Positions 6,684 through 14,253 of a stretch of DNA of 27,438 nt are shown here, in pieces. The translations under genes and the position numbers were made by a program. This DNA is from JANWHZ01 sp964527385 (lineage in GTDB: Bacteria; Patescibacteriota; Saccharimonadia; Saccharimonadales; UBA4665). The stretch lies in NCBI GenBank assembly GCA_964527385.1, contig CAZGPZ010000005.1:1-27438 (forward strand), written 5' to 3'. Below the pieces are notes generated by a model that was not told the origin of the DNA, made no database searches, and saw nothing but the letters and a program-made list of their open reading frames with translations. How positions within the stretch are numbered: position 1 is the first letter of the stretch; each line of letters starts with the position of its first letter.

Positions 6684-7175
6684 ATGTTCCCAGACACGAT
6701 TGCCCCAGCTAGCAACAATGATTACCTGTTAAGCCTCGCGTCCGGCGAGGTACATTGGGTAGGAATCAACACGGTTGCGGAAGCGCTAGGTTCGCTGCCA
6801 TTGGCGCGTTGTTGGGATGTGCCCGATGCTGATGCCGGCGTCCTTGCCGAACGGGTGCATGACATTGTCGTGCAAGCGGGCAGGAACCCATCCGCGTTGT
6901 ATACGACAGCAACCTATGACCAGAATGCTGGCCATGTTGTCGTGTCGTTCGAGAGCAAGGTTGACGCAAGCTCACGTTTCTCGCTCGCACAGGACGCGCT
7001 ACGCACGAGCGATACGGGCGAGCCAAGGTGGATATACGCTGGCATGTCACAAAACATCGGCTTCGTCGCGGTTGTTATGGCTAGCCAAGATAAATTTGAA
7101 GCGCGGGTTCTCCCGATGCCTGAAGGTACACACTCCAAGATAGTGGACCTTAGGCAAGCTGCGCCAAGGCGGTAG
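6684..7175 (+). CDS. Unknown protein, 163 residues
   Basis: I do not recognise a family. The protein is soluble, with alternating strands and helices and no membrane segment. It has a hydrophobic core stretch VGINTVAEALGSLPLARCWDV (about 26-46) and a late strand pair IGFVAVVMASQDKFEARVLPM. The mix of predicted alpha and beta elements and the conserved-looking Gly/Trp spacing suggest a folded domain. It is a single-gene unit with its own strong promoter (6630-6659) and converges on hsp20, leaving only 6 nt between stop codons. Confidence 0.65.
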   Translation: MFPDTIAPASNNDYLLSLASGEVHWVGINTVAEALGSLPLARCWDVPDADAGVLAERVHDIVVQAGRNPSALYTTATYDQNAGHVVVSFESKVDASSRFSLAQDALRTSDTGEPRWIYAGMSQNIGFVAVVMASQDKFEARVLPMPEGTHSKIVDLRQAAPRR

Positions 7176-7181
7176 CCGCCC

Positions 7182-7643
7182 TTATTTCTTTATACTCTTG
7201 CCATCGCCTATGGCAATTTTCTTGGGCTTGGGAAGGTCTTTGAACGGCACGGCTACCTTCAGCACGCCATCGTGGAACTGGGCGTCGACATGGTCTTCGT
7301 CGGCGTATTCCGGCAGCATGACACGGCGGTAGAAGCTTTCATGGCTCTCGCGGACCATATAATTGCGCTTCTTGCCTTTCTCTTCTTTGTCGTGCTTCTC
7401 GCCGCGGACTTCAAGCACGCCGTTGTGAACGCTGACGCTGACATCATCTTTGGTAAAGCCTGGCGCATGGATTTCGGCGACGAGCTGTTTGTCATCGTCG
7501 TTATAAATGTCCATCGCCGGCAGCGCCTGGACTGATTGCATCGCCGGCATGCCCGCGAAGAAATTATTGAACATCTCGTCCATTTGGCTGTGCATGCTCG
7601 CTATGCCAGAAAACGGGTCGTCCCAGCGCACTATGTTTGCCAT
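7182..7643 (-). CDS. Small heat shock protein, Hsp20 family
   Basis: A 153-residue alpha-crystallin-domain chaperone. The N-terminal 45 residues are Met/Phe-rich (MDEMFNNFFAGMPAM) and variable, followed by the domain with EIHAPGFTKDDVSVSVHNGVLEV and the signature FHDGVLKVAVPF, then PKPKKIAI as the C-terminal IXI-like motif that mediates oligomer contacts. It binds unfolding proteins without ATP. A perfect AGGAGG (plus-strand 7651-7656) sits 7 nt before the ATG. An inverted TTTGC/GCAAA motif (about 7661-7674) lies in the leader. I see no CIRCE operator. The AT-rich TATATA at about 7681-7687 is a likely -10. Confidence 0.93.
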   Translation of the reverse strand: MANIVRWDDPFSGIASMHSQMDEMFNNFFAGMPAMQSVQALPAMDIYNDDDKQLVAEIHAPGFTKDDVSVSVHNGVLEVRGEKHDKEEKGKKRNYMVRESHESFYRRVMLPEYADEDHVDAQFHDGVLKVAVPFKDLPKPKKIAIGDGKSIKK

Positions 7644-7767
7644 GTGTCATCCTCCTTTTAGTTTGCGTTTGCAAAGCTAGTATATATACGTGGTGATGGT
7701 TGTTTCAGCCTAAAAAATCACACAAAAAATTCCCGGCAGGTTCGATTGTGCGGGTGTTCGCCCTGAG

Positions 7768-8337
7768 CTAGAAATCAATGCCTTTATTTGCCAAGAATTT
7801 GTCGTCGAAATGATGCTTGGTCTTGGTCATGTCGGTCGCGATGTCTACCAGCGGCAAAAGCTTTTTGGGAAAATTCCGGCCAGTGAAGCAAAGGCTCGTG
7901 CGCGGGGAGCGTTTGATAACCAAGTCCTTGAGCAGTTTTTCGTCTAATAGCCCATCGTGCACGGCATTGTTTATTTCGTCGCAAATAACCAGCTGGAAGT
8001 TGCCGCTCGTGGCGCAGCGCAGTGCTTCTTGGTACGTTTCGAGCGCCGCCTGCCTGTGCTGTTCGGGCGTTACCTCGAAGCTCATGTCTTTCGGCGCTTC
8101 ATAAAAACCTTTGCCACCCTTGTAGAAATGAAGCTGGTCTTTGAATAGCGGCTGGATGTCGCGGATAAAAACGTGCTCGCCGACGCCCCAGTATTTGATG
8201 AATTGGATGAACGCCACGTTCCAACGGTTGCCGAGCGCGCGGATCATTAACCCCAATGCGGCGCTGGTCTTGCCCTTTCCGTCGCCAGTGTACACGACCA
8301 CGACCGACTCTTTAGTCTGGTAATCCTCGAACGTCAT
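7768..8337 (-). CDS. cobO: Corrinoid adenosyltransferase (CobA/CobO/BtuR type)
   Basis: A 189-residue P-loop protein with YTGDGKGKTSAALGLMIRAL at about 16-35, the hallmark Walker A of CobA-type enzymes, and FIQFIKYW...E shortly after. The later LVICDEINNAVHDGLL carries the Walker B Asp/Glu. It transfers the 5'-deoxyadenosyl group of ATP to cob(I)alamin to form coenzyme B12. No other cobalamin gene is in the window, so it probably acts on salvaged corrinoid, for example to feed a B12-dependent ribonucleotide reductase (inference). A TATGAT box at 8349-8354 lies 11 nt upstream of the ATG. No cobalamin riboswitch fits in the short upstream gap. Confidence 0.9.
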   Translation of the reverse strand: MTFEDYQTKESVVVVYTGDGKGKTSAALGLMIRALGNRWNVAFIQFIKYWGVGEHVFIRDIQPLFKDQLHFYKGGKGFYEAPKDMSFEVTPEQHRQAALETYQEALRCATSGNFQLVICDEINNAVHDGLLDEKLLKDLVIKRSPRTSLCFTGRNFPKKLLPLVDIATDMTKTKHHFDDKFLANKGIDF

Positions 8338-8348
8338 AAAGTATTACG

Positions 8349-8354
8349 ATCATA
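8349..8354 (-). promoter_or_regulatory. -10 box for cobO
   Basis: TATGAT on the minus strand, 11 nt from the ATG; it implies a leader of about 5 nt or none. Confidence 0.4.
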
Positions 8355-8372
8355 CCCCAAAGCCGCCTGCAT

Positions 8373-8400
8373 TTCAGTACCTCAAATCTACGCGATCGTG
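8373..8400 (+). promoter_or_regulatory. Putative operator pair upstream of PaaX-like gene
   Basis: TTCAGTACC (8373-8381) and TACGCGATCGTG (8389-8400) both recur as reverse complements just after the gene (8932-8940 and 8948-8959). The second contains the palindrome CGATCG and lies immediately upstream of the TACTAT hexamer at 8412-8417, where a repressor could block RNA polymerase. Confidence 0.45.
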
Positions 8401-8417
8401 CCTGAAAGTAGTACTAT

Positions 8418-8927
8418 GTGATAGGTAGATCCATAGGTAATGACCTGAGCAAATCAACAACAACCGTTCAATATATCCTGGCCGCGCTCGTGCCTTATAC
8501 TGAGGCCAATCTAAAACTGGTTTTTAAGCCTTCGCGATTTTTCGCTGACCTCGAAAAAATATCAAAGCGCAACAATCAGACCATAAAAAACGCATACTAT
8601 CAGCTCGTTAAGGACGGTTATGTCGCGAATGGCGGCGCCGTTCCTGCCTTGACGGCCAAAGGTGCCAGGAAGCTGCGGCTCTATCAGCCCGAGTTACTCG
8701 ACGGCGCCGAGCTGTTCGTGATATTCGATGTCCCTGAACAGCTGAAGGCCAAGCGCCAACACCTGAGACTCTTGCTCAAAGAACTCAAGTTCCGCCAGAT
8801 ACAGAAAAGCGTTTGGGCTTCGCCGTATGATCATCGTGAATATTTCATGTCCGAGGTTAACCGCCTGGATATTCAAGAGTACGTGTTGGTTTATGAGGCG
8901 CGGCCCGTGACCGTATCCGCGCTATAA
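8418..8927 (+). CDS. PaaX-like transcriptional repressor
   Basis: A 169-residue protein. The N-terminal 75 residues fold like a winged helix (TVQYILAALVPYTEAN, then a recognition-type helix KRNNQTIKNAYYQLVKDGYV). The C-terminal part, LFVIFDVPEQLKAKRQHLRL ... SVWASPYD, is the ferredoxin-like domain shared by PaaX C-terminal regions and Cas2. There is no CRISPR array or cas gene nearby, so a regulator is the better call. The GTG start at 8418 directly follows the TACTAT hexamer, which would put the transcription start inside the gene, so the start or promoter is uncertain. Paired inverted motifs flank the gene and may be autoregulatory sites. Confidence 0.75.
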   Translation: MIGRSIGNDLSKSTTTVQYILAALVPYTEANLKLVFKPSRFFADLEKISKRNNQTIKNAYYQLVKDGYVANGGAVPALTAKGARKLRLYQPELLDGAELFVIFDVPEQLKAKRQHLRLLLKELKFRQIQKSVWASPYDHREYFMSEVNRLDIQEYVLVYEARPVTVSAL

Positions 8928-8931
8928 ATTC

Positions 8932-8963
8932 GGTACTGAATTATTACACGATCGCGTAATAAA
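8932..8963. repeat. Inverted motif pair and hairpin downstream of PaaX-like gene
   Basis: GGTACTGAA (8932-8940) and CACGATCGCGTA (8948-8959) are reverse complements of two motifs upstream of the gene. In addition TTATTAC (8942-8948) pairs perfectly with GTAATAA (8957-8963) across ACGATCGC. There is no T-run, so an operator or bidirectional structural element fits better than an intrinsic terminator. Confidence 0.6.
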
Positions 8964-9013
8964 GTGGTATCAGTGAGTGCTGAGGGTGGGTGTGAGGGTG
9001 GTCGGGTGCCGGG

Positions 9014-9253
9014 TTAGGCGCCTAGGGCGGCGTCGATACGCGGGCGGTCGAAGCCGATGATGATCTTGCCGTCGATATCCAAAACGGGGATTCCCATCTG
9101 GCCGGACTTTTGCACTGATTCGTTGGCATACTGCATGTTGTGTTCGACGTCACGGACTTCGAATTTGACATCCTTCTTCGTGAGGTAATCTTTCGCTGCG
9201 TGGCAGAATGCGCACCAATCGGCGCTGTAAATGATAACTTTCTTGTTGCTCAT
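9014..9253 (-). CDS. Glutaredoxin-like thiol-disulfide protein
   Basis: A 79-residue thioredoxin-fold protein. The redox motif is CAFC (Cys14 and Cys17) after the first strand VIIYSADW. A cis-Pro loop follows in GQMGIPVLDIDGKIIIGFD. The size and layout fit the glutaredoxin/NrdH group, which reduce disulfides or supply electrons to ribonucleotide reductase; the window does not show which. The promoter is well formed and places the ATG at the predicted transcript start. It converges on the PaaX-like gene. Confidence 0.9.
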   Translation of the reverse strand: MSNKKVIIYSADWCAFCHAAKDYLTKKDVKFEVRDVEHNMQYANESVQKSGQMGIPVLDIDGKIIIGFDRPRIDAALGA

Positions 9254-9259
9254 ACTTCC

Positions 9260-9289
9260 AGTCTAATCCCTTTACTATACATTGTAAAG
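9260..9289 (-). promoter_or_regulatory. Leaderless glutaredoxin promoter with overlapping palindrome
   Basis: On the minus strand TTTACA (9283-9288) and TAGACT (9260-9265) are 17 nt apart and only 6 nt (GGAAGT) lie before the ATG. An inverted repeat CTTTAC-N8-GTAAAG (9270-9289) overlaps the -35 and spacer and could be an operator. Confidence 0.6.
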
Positions 9290-9349
9290 TATAAATTTTA
9301 CCCCTCATTCCTGTTGTGTGCTATGTCACAAAATCGTAGAAATTACTCC

Positions 9350-9378
9350 TTGCGTTCCAGGGGCGGATCGGATATACT
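9350..9378 (+). promoter_or_regulatory. ATP synthase operon promoter
   Basis: TTGCGT (9350-9355), 17-nt spacer, TATACT (9373-9378). Only 8 nt separate the -10 from the ATG at 9387, so the operon mRNA probably starts on or within 2 nt of that codon. Confidence 0.65.
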
Positions 9379-9386
9379 GCCAGGTA

Positions 9387-9716
9387 ATGGCGAAGCATAG
9401 TGACGCGACCGACAATGTGCCGCAGGCTGCTCAAAGTGAGAGCGCTCCTATGAACGCCCCGCAAAAAACCCCTAGCGAACCAACCCCTGACCAAACAGCC
9501 TTCGTATCGATGGCGCTAACGATGTCCTGGCAATTGGCGCTCGTCGTCCTGGTACCGATTATTGGCGGGCACATGCTTGACGAGCATTATGGCAAGGATC
9601 CCTTGCTCACTCTGTTCGGCCTGGCAGTCGCGGCTATCGGCGTGTTCGGCGTGCTGGCGCGGACGGTCAACGAAGCGAAGCACCGTGACGGATTCGGCGG
9701 GAAGGAAGAGAAATGA
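9387..9716 (+). CDS. atpI: AtpI/AtpZ-like ATP synthase assembly protein
   Basis: A protein of 109 residues. The first 40 residues are polar and Pro/Gln-rich. Two membrane segments follow (about 46-64, MSWQLALVVLVPIIGGHML, and about 73-93, LLTLFGLAVAAIGVFGVLA) joined by a short loop with DEHYGKDP. This matches the small hydrophobic protein encoded first in many atp operons, which helps assemble the c-ring or handles Mg2+. I start it at the ATG at 9387 rather than the in-frame one at 9318, because the promoter lies between them. Its TGA overlaps the atpB ATG. Confidence 0.8.
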   Translation: MAKHSDATDNVPQAAQSESAPMNAPQKTPSEPTPDQTAFVSMALTMSWQLALVVLVPIIGGHMLDEHYGKDPLLTLFGLAVAAIGVFGVLARTVNEAKHRDGFGGKEEK

Positions 9717-10576
9717 TGAATGCATTGGCGTTTTTTGCCGCTGAAAGCGGTCCGACTGTGCACATTGCGCCCGGTCCAGTATTCCAACTTGGCGGATTGA
9801 CGATCACCAATTCTATTTTCTACGGTTGGATCTGCATGGTAGTTATCTTCGTGACGATGGTGCTGGTGGCACGCCGCGTGACGGTACACCCGAAAGGCGG
9901 ATTCATGCAGTTCATCGAGATGGGCGCCGAATTTATAACGAATACGGTCGAGTCCGGTTTCGAGAATAAAAAAACCGCGCGCAAATATATGGCGTACTTC
10001 GTGACCTTGTTCTTCTTCCTGCTCTTTAACAACTGGCTTGGGCTTTTGCCGGGCGTCGGCGAAGCATTGACGGTCAACGGCGTGCCGGTATTACGGTCAT
10101 TCACCGCGGATTTTAATGGCACGCTGGCGGCCGCGGTTGTCACCATGGTCTACGTCTACGCCCAATCCATCGCAGCATTTGGCGGCCCGCTCAAATTCTT
10201 GCGCCACTTTTTCGTAGGCAGCCCGCTGAACCCTTTGTATTTTGTCATCGGCGTGCTTGAGATGGTGACGAACCTCATGCGGGTCTTCAGCCTGGCCATC
10301 CGTCTTTTCCTCAACGTCGCTGTCGGCGAGATTGTCATCGCCGTGTTCACGTACCTTGGGCAGTTCCTGGCGCCAGTCAGCGCGGCACCCTTCACCGCCA
10401 TAGAACTGTTCGTTGGTGCTTTGCAGGCGTATATATTTGCTACGCTGAGCATCATGTACCTGGCTGCCGCGGTAAACCACGCCGAGCACGAGCAGCACGC
10501 CAGCCATTCACCCGAAGCTTCCATCCCTGACATGTCAGCAACGGCTGCATTAAGCCCGGGCGGAAGCAGCATTTAA
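9713..10576 (+). CDS. atpB: F0 ATP synthase subunit a
   Basis: A 287-residue membrane protein with five or six hydrophobic segments. The essential stator Arg is in FSLAIRLFLNVAVGE at about residue 197 (equivalent to E. coli Arg210), and the last helices ELFVGALQAYIFATLSIMYL form the second half-channel. It couples proton flow through F0 to c-ring rotation. The C-terminal 30 residues are polar and extend beyond the usual end. Start and stop overlap (ATGA) with atpI, and GGAAGGAAGAG precedes it; a second ATG follows at once. Confidence 0.95.
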   Translation: MMNALAFFAAESGPTVHIAPGPVFQLGGLTITNSIFYGWICMVVIFVTMVLVARRVTVHPKGGFMQFIEMGAEFITNTVESGFENKKTARKYMAYFVTLFFFLLFNNWLGLLPGVGEALTVNGVPVLRSFTADFNGTLAAAVVTMVYVYAQSIAAFGGPLKFLRHFFVGSPLNPLYFVIGVLEMVTNLMRVFSLAIRLFLNVAVGEIVIAVFTYLGQFLAPVSAAPFTAIELFVGALQAYIFATLSIMYLAAAVNHAEHEQHASHSPEASIPDMSATAALSPGGSSI

Positions 10577-10605
10577 TTAGGTAACAATAAGGAGTTAATA
10601 ACAAT

Positions 10606-10848
10606 ATGCATCCAGTCGCATCACTCGTCGCGGACGCTATCAATCTAAGCGTGTTGGGCAAGGGCCTGATGTTGAGCCTTGGTGTCATGGGCCCAGCTCT
10701 TGGCATCGGTTTCATCGGTGGCAACTACTTCCAGGCAGTCGGTCGCAACCCGGAAACAACGAAGTCGTTTGGCCAGGCGCTAGTCTTCGTCGCCGTTATC
10801 GAGCTGTTCGGCCTGCTGTCGTTCGCGTCCTTGTTCATTGTTAAATAG
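10606..10848 (+). CDS. atpE: F0 ATP synthase subunit c
   Basis: An 80-residue hairpin of two membrane helices joined by the polar RNPE loop (47-50). The first helix has the Gly-rich packing motif ALGIGFIGG. The ion-binding carboxylate is Glu66 in VIELFG. The Na+-binding Gln in helix 1 and the Ser/Thr after the Glu, seen in sodium-type rings, are missing, so coupling to protons is expected. AAGGAG lies about 12 nt upstream of the ATG. Confidence 0.95.
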   Translation: MHPVASLVADAINLSVLGKGLMLSLGVMGPALGIGFIGGNYFQAVGRNPETTKSFGQALVFVAVIELFGLLSFASLFIVK

Positions 10849-10869
10849 GAAGCTACGGATCGAAGCACT

Positions 10870-11400
10870 ATGAGCCCACTACTTACACAATTCGGCGAAG
10901 CTTCGGGCCCGGCGGCGCTAGGCATTAGCGGCCAGGCGTTCTTGATCCAGATCATTACGTTTTTGATCGTGTTTTTGGCACTCAAGAAATGGGCGTTCGG
11001 GCCGATTATCAAGATGCTGAACGACCGGCGCGAAACTATTGAAAACGGTGTCACGCTCGGCGAAAAAATGCGCGCCGAAGAAGCGAAGCTGGAAGACGCC
11101 GTCGCCAAGAAGCTGCATGAAACGCGCCAAGCGGCAGACAAACTGCTTGCCGACGCTGAAACCGAAGCGAAACAGAAGGTCCAAGCCGCCGAAGAAACGG
11201 CCCAAAAGCGCGCCGATGGCATCATCAAAGAAGCCGCCGAGCAGACCAAGCAAGCGGTCGCGCGCGAGCGCAAACGCCTTGAGGCGGAGGTCATCAATCT
11301 TGTATCCGAAGTCAGCGAAGCGGTCATTGGTGAAAAAGTCGACGCCAAAAAGGACGCCGAACTCATCAACAAAGCCCTTCAGGAGCGCAAGGCGGCATGA
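10870..11400 (+). CDS. atpF: F0 ATP synthase subunit b
   Basis: A 176-residue protein with one membrane helix near the N-terminus (FLIQIITFLIVFLALKKW, about 25-42) and then a long charged Ala/Lys/Glu-rich coiled coil that reaches the top of F1 as the peripheral stalk. PIIKMLNDRRETI after the helix is a family hallmark. A single b gene is present, so the stalk should be a homodimer. The last 4 nt overlap atpH (ATGA). Confidence 0.93.
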   Translation: MSPLLTQFGEASGPAALGISGQAFLIQIITFLIVFLALKKWAFGPIIKMLNDRRETIENGVTLGEKMRAEEAKLEDAVAKKLHETRQAADKLLADAETEAKQKVQAAEETAQKRADGIIKEAAEQTKQAVARERKRLEAEVINLVSEVSEAVIGEKVDAKKDAELINKALQERKAA

Positions 11401-11801
11401 AAGTCCCACGCACTGAGATTGCCGGGATCATCGCCCGCCTGGCGCTGAAGGGCGGCATGACCAAAAAAGAGGTAGCGAGCCTTGCGGCGTACCTATTGGA
11501 AGAAGGCCGTACCGGTGAGCTTGATTCATTGCTGCGCGATGTCCAGGCCGAATGGGCCAAACAAGGGGTTATTGAAGTAATTGCGTCGAGTGCTCACGAG
11601 CTTTCGCCTCAAGCCATGCGTGATATTGAGGCCGAAGCGCGGGGCATCTACCAGGACGCCAAACGTATTATCATTACCCCGAAAGTCGATCCGGGAATCG
11701 TCGGCGGCATACAACTTGCCTTCGCGGATTACCGGTTGGACATGAGCGTGGCGGGAGAACTGAAGAAATTTAAAGCGCTAGCTACCAATGGAAAGGAATA
11801 A
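11397..11801 (+). CDS. atpH: F1 ATP synthase subunit delta, short form
   Basis: A 134-residue protein that links F1 to subunit b. Only the C-terminal half is clearly delta-like: IITPKVDPGIVGGIQLAFADYRLDMSV matches the conserved VxPxLxGGxxxxxxxxxxDxS block. The typical subunit is about 175-180 residues, so the N-terminal six-helix bundle is shortened. It is called by position in the operon plus this block. Start overlaps atpF. Confidence 0.85.
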   Translation: MKVPRTEIAGIIARLALKGGMTKKEVASLAAYLLEEGRTGELDSLLRDVQAEWAKQGVIEVIASSAHELSPQAMRDIEAEARGIYQDAKRIIITPKVDPGIVGGIQLAFADYRLDMSVAGELKKFKALATNGKE

Positions 11802-11812
11802 GTAAAGTTTCA

Positions 11813-13366
11813 ATGAGCGACTTGTCGATTACTACCTTATCAGATGACATCCGCGCAGCGATCGCCGAGCTGAAAAAGCGTCCGGAGATTGAATCTGTCG
11901 GCGTTGTCACCCGTGTCGGCGACGGCATCGCCTGGATCTATGGTCTCCGGACAGCTGGTTATAACGAAATGATCGAGATCGACGGCCTGCATGGCAACCC
12001 GATAACGGCATTTGCCTTCAACCTCGGCGAAGACGAGATCGGCTCCGTGCTTTTGGGCGAAGACGTGGAAATCGTCGCTGGCGCGAAGGCGCGCTTGACC
12101 GGCAAAGTGTTGGAAGTGCCCGTTGGTCCTGAACTCGTCGGCCGCGTGGTCGACCCGCTTGGCCGGGCACTGGACGGCGGCGCCCCGATCCAGACTAAGC
12201 AGACCAGCCGCGTTGAGCGCCCTGCCCCATCTGTCCTGGACCGCAAACACGTACACGAACCGCTAATGACCGGCATCATGGCTATCGACGCTGTTGTGCC
12301 GATTGGCCGTGGCCAGCGTGAGCTGATCATTGGCGACCGCCAGACGGGTAAAACCGCCATTGCGGTTGATACTATGGTTAACCAAGCCCGTCAAAAAACG
12401 GGTGTCATCAATGTCTATGTTGCCATCGGCCAGAAGCAATCGAAAGTCGCAGCACTCCAAGAGCGCTTGAAGCGCGAAGGTGTCATGGACCAAACGATCA
12501 TCGTCGCGACCAGCCCGGCAGATCCTGCCGCTATGCTGTACCTGGCACCGTATGCCGGTGCCGCCATGGGCGAATATTTCCGGGACAACAAGCAGCATGC
12601 GTTGATCATTTACGACGACTTGTCCAAGCATGCTGTCGCGTACCGCCAGATGTCACTATTGCTCCGTCGCCCGCCAGGCCGCGAAGCGTATCCCGGCGAT
12701 GTTTTCTACTTGCATTCGCGTTTGCTTGAACGCGCCGCGAAGCTGAGCGATGGGCTCGGCGCCGGTTCACTGACTGCCCTGCCAATCGTGGAGACGCAGG
12801 CAGGTGACATCTCTGCCTATATTCCTACCAACGTCATTTCCATTACCGATGGCCAGATATTCCTGGAAACGAACTTGTTTTACCAAGGTATCCGGCCGGC
12901 TATTTCGGTCGGTTTGTCCGTATCGCGCGTTGGCGGCGATGCCCAGACCAAAGCTATTAAATCAGTCGGTGGCGGCCTGAAGCTGAGCCTTGCCCAGTTC
13001 CGCGAACTCGCGGCGTTCTCGCAGTTCTCGACCGACCTTGACGCCGAAACGCGGCACACCATCGAACGTGGCCAACGCCTGACCGAACTCCTGAAGCAGC
13101 CGCAATACACGCCGTATGCCATCTGGCAAATGTACACCGCGTTGCTTGCTGCTACCCAAGGCCGTTTCGACGAAATCCCGCTGGACAAAATCCACCAGGC
13201 AACCGAAGCGTTGTGGCACGATTTGGAGACCAAACACAAGAAGCTCGCCGATGCGATAAATACCGGCGACAAACCTTCCGACGAGCAGAACGCCGAAATC
13301 CTGAAAATTGCCGATGACACCCTTGCGGGCTACAGCGAAGCCAAAAAGGAAGAAGCGAAAAAGTAA
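11813..13366 (+). CDS. atpA: F1 ATP synthase subunit alpha
   Basis: A 517-residue subunit with the nucleotide site GDRQTGKT (174-181) and the family block with IIYDDLSKHAVAYRQMSL and PPGREAYPGDVFYLHSRLLE. The catalytic 'Arg finger' lies in VGLSVSRVGGDAQTKA. It forms the non-catalytic sites of the F1 hexamer. The last 20 residues are Lys/Glu-rich. It starts 11 nt after the atpH stop, with GGAAAGGAATAAG upstream. Confidence 0.98.
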   Translation: MSDLSITTLSDDIRAAIAELKKRPEIESVGVVTRVGDGIAWIYGLRTAGYNEMIEIDGLHGNPITAFAFNLGEDEIGSVLLGEDVEIVAGAKARLTGKVLEVPVGPELVGRVVDPLGRALDGGAPIQTKQTSRVERPAPSVLDRKHVHEPLMTGIMAIDAVVPIGRGQRELIIGDRQTGKTAIAVDTMVNQARQKTGVINVYVAIGQKQSKVAALQERLKREGVMDQTIIVATSPADPAAMLYLAPYAGAAMGEYFRDNKQHALIIYDDLSKHAVAYRQMSLLLRRPPGREAYPGDVFYLHSRLLERAAKLSDGLGAGSLTALPIVETQAGDISAYIPTNVISITDGQIFLETNLFYQGIRPAISVGLSVSRVGGDAQTKAIKSVGGGLKLSLAQFRELAAFSQFSTDLDAETRHTIERGQRLTELLKQPQYTPYAIWQMYTALLAATQGRFDEIPLDKIHQATEALWHDLETKHKKLADAINTGDKPSDEQNAEILKIADDTLAGYSEAKKEEAKK

Positions 13367-13383
13367 GGTAACCAAGAAAAAAT

Positions 13384-14253
13384 ATGGCTAGCCTCATTAC
13401 TCTCAAGCGCCGGATCGGATCCATCCGCGGCACGCGCCAGATCACCAAGGCGATGGAACTCGTCTCGGCGAGCAAATTGCGCCGCGCCCAGGACCAAGCG
13501 CGCGCCACTCGCGATTACCGCGAGGCGGCGTATGAGCTGCTGGCACGCTTGAGCGCCATCAAAGAAGTCGAAGACCACCCATTGTTCAAACGGCGCGCGG
13601 TAAAGTCCCGGTTGTACGTGGTCATCACGAGCAACAGCGGCCTCGCTGGCGCATATAATGCGAACATTTTGAAGCTCTTGTCACAACAAGCTGCACGTGA
13701 CAAAGCGGCGCATATTGCCAGCAGCGCCATTGCGATCGGCAGCAAGGGCGCCCAGTTTGTCCGCCGCGTGCGCGACATAGAATTGCAAGCCTACTACCCG
13801 GCATTCGGCGACCAGCCAACTCAGGCGGATATCCAGCCTATCTTGCGATCGGCAGTGAAATTATACGAAAGCGGCGCCGTCGACGAAGTCGAAGTTTTGT
13901 ACACACTCTCCCGTTCTAGCATCAACCAGCAAGCGACCAGCGTGCCGCTATTGCCGGCGCAGATGGATGATTCTCGGGCTATGCCTGCTGCAGTTCAGTC
14001 AATGAATTTTGAACCAAGCGTCGAGGAGGTCATCCACCACGTCGGTCTGCGATTGGTCGAAGTACAAATATGGCAAATGATTTTGGAAAGCCTGGCGAGC
14101 GAACACTCCATGCGCATGCTGGCCATGAAGAACGCGACCGACAACGCCAATGACCTGATCAAAGATTACACGCTTGAGTACAACACTGCCCGCCAGGCGG
14201 CAATCACGCAGGAATTAGCAGAAATAACAGGTGGTGCGGAGGCATTGAAATGA
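13384..14253 (+). CDS. atpG: F1 ATP synthase subunit gamma
   Basis: A 289-residue rotor subunit. The N-terminal helix, LITLKRRIGSIRGTRQITKA then MELVSASKLRRAQ, and the C-terminal SEHSMRMLAMKNATDNANDL coiled-coil helix that penetrates the alpha3beta3 ring are both clear. The middle contains the usual SNSGLAGAYN Rossmann-like strand. The gene ends with an ATGA overlap with an extra unknown cistron rather than with atpD. Confidence 0.97.
   Translation: MASLITLKRRIGSIRGTRQITKAMELVSASKLRRAQDQARATRDYREAAYELLARLSAIKEVEDHPLFKRRAVKSRLYVVITSNSGLAGAYNANILKLLSQQAARDKAAHIASSAIAIGSKGAQFVRRVRDIELQAYYPAFGDQPTQADIQPILRSAVKLYESGAVDEVEVLYTLSRSSINQQATSVPLLPAQMDDSRAMPAAVQSMNFEPSVEEVIHHVGLRLVEVQIWQMILESLASEHSMRMLAMKNATDNANDLIKDYTLEYNTARQAAITQELAEITGGAEALK

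Noticed and set aside
8338..8417. Cobalamin riboswitch before cobO
   Set aside because: Only about 80 nt lie between the divergent genes and no B12 box or multi-stem layout is visible.
8418..8927. Cas2 nuclease
   Set aside because: The C-terminal domain is Cas2-like, but an N-terminal winged helix is present and there is no repeat array, Cas1 or other cas gene; PaaX-like fits better.
10606..10848. Sodium-coupled c subunit
   Set aside because: The carboxylate Glu66 is followed by Leu, not Ser/Thr, and the helix-1 Gln of Na+ sites is absent.
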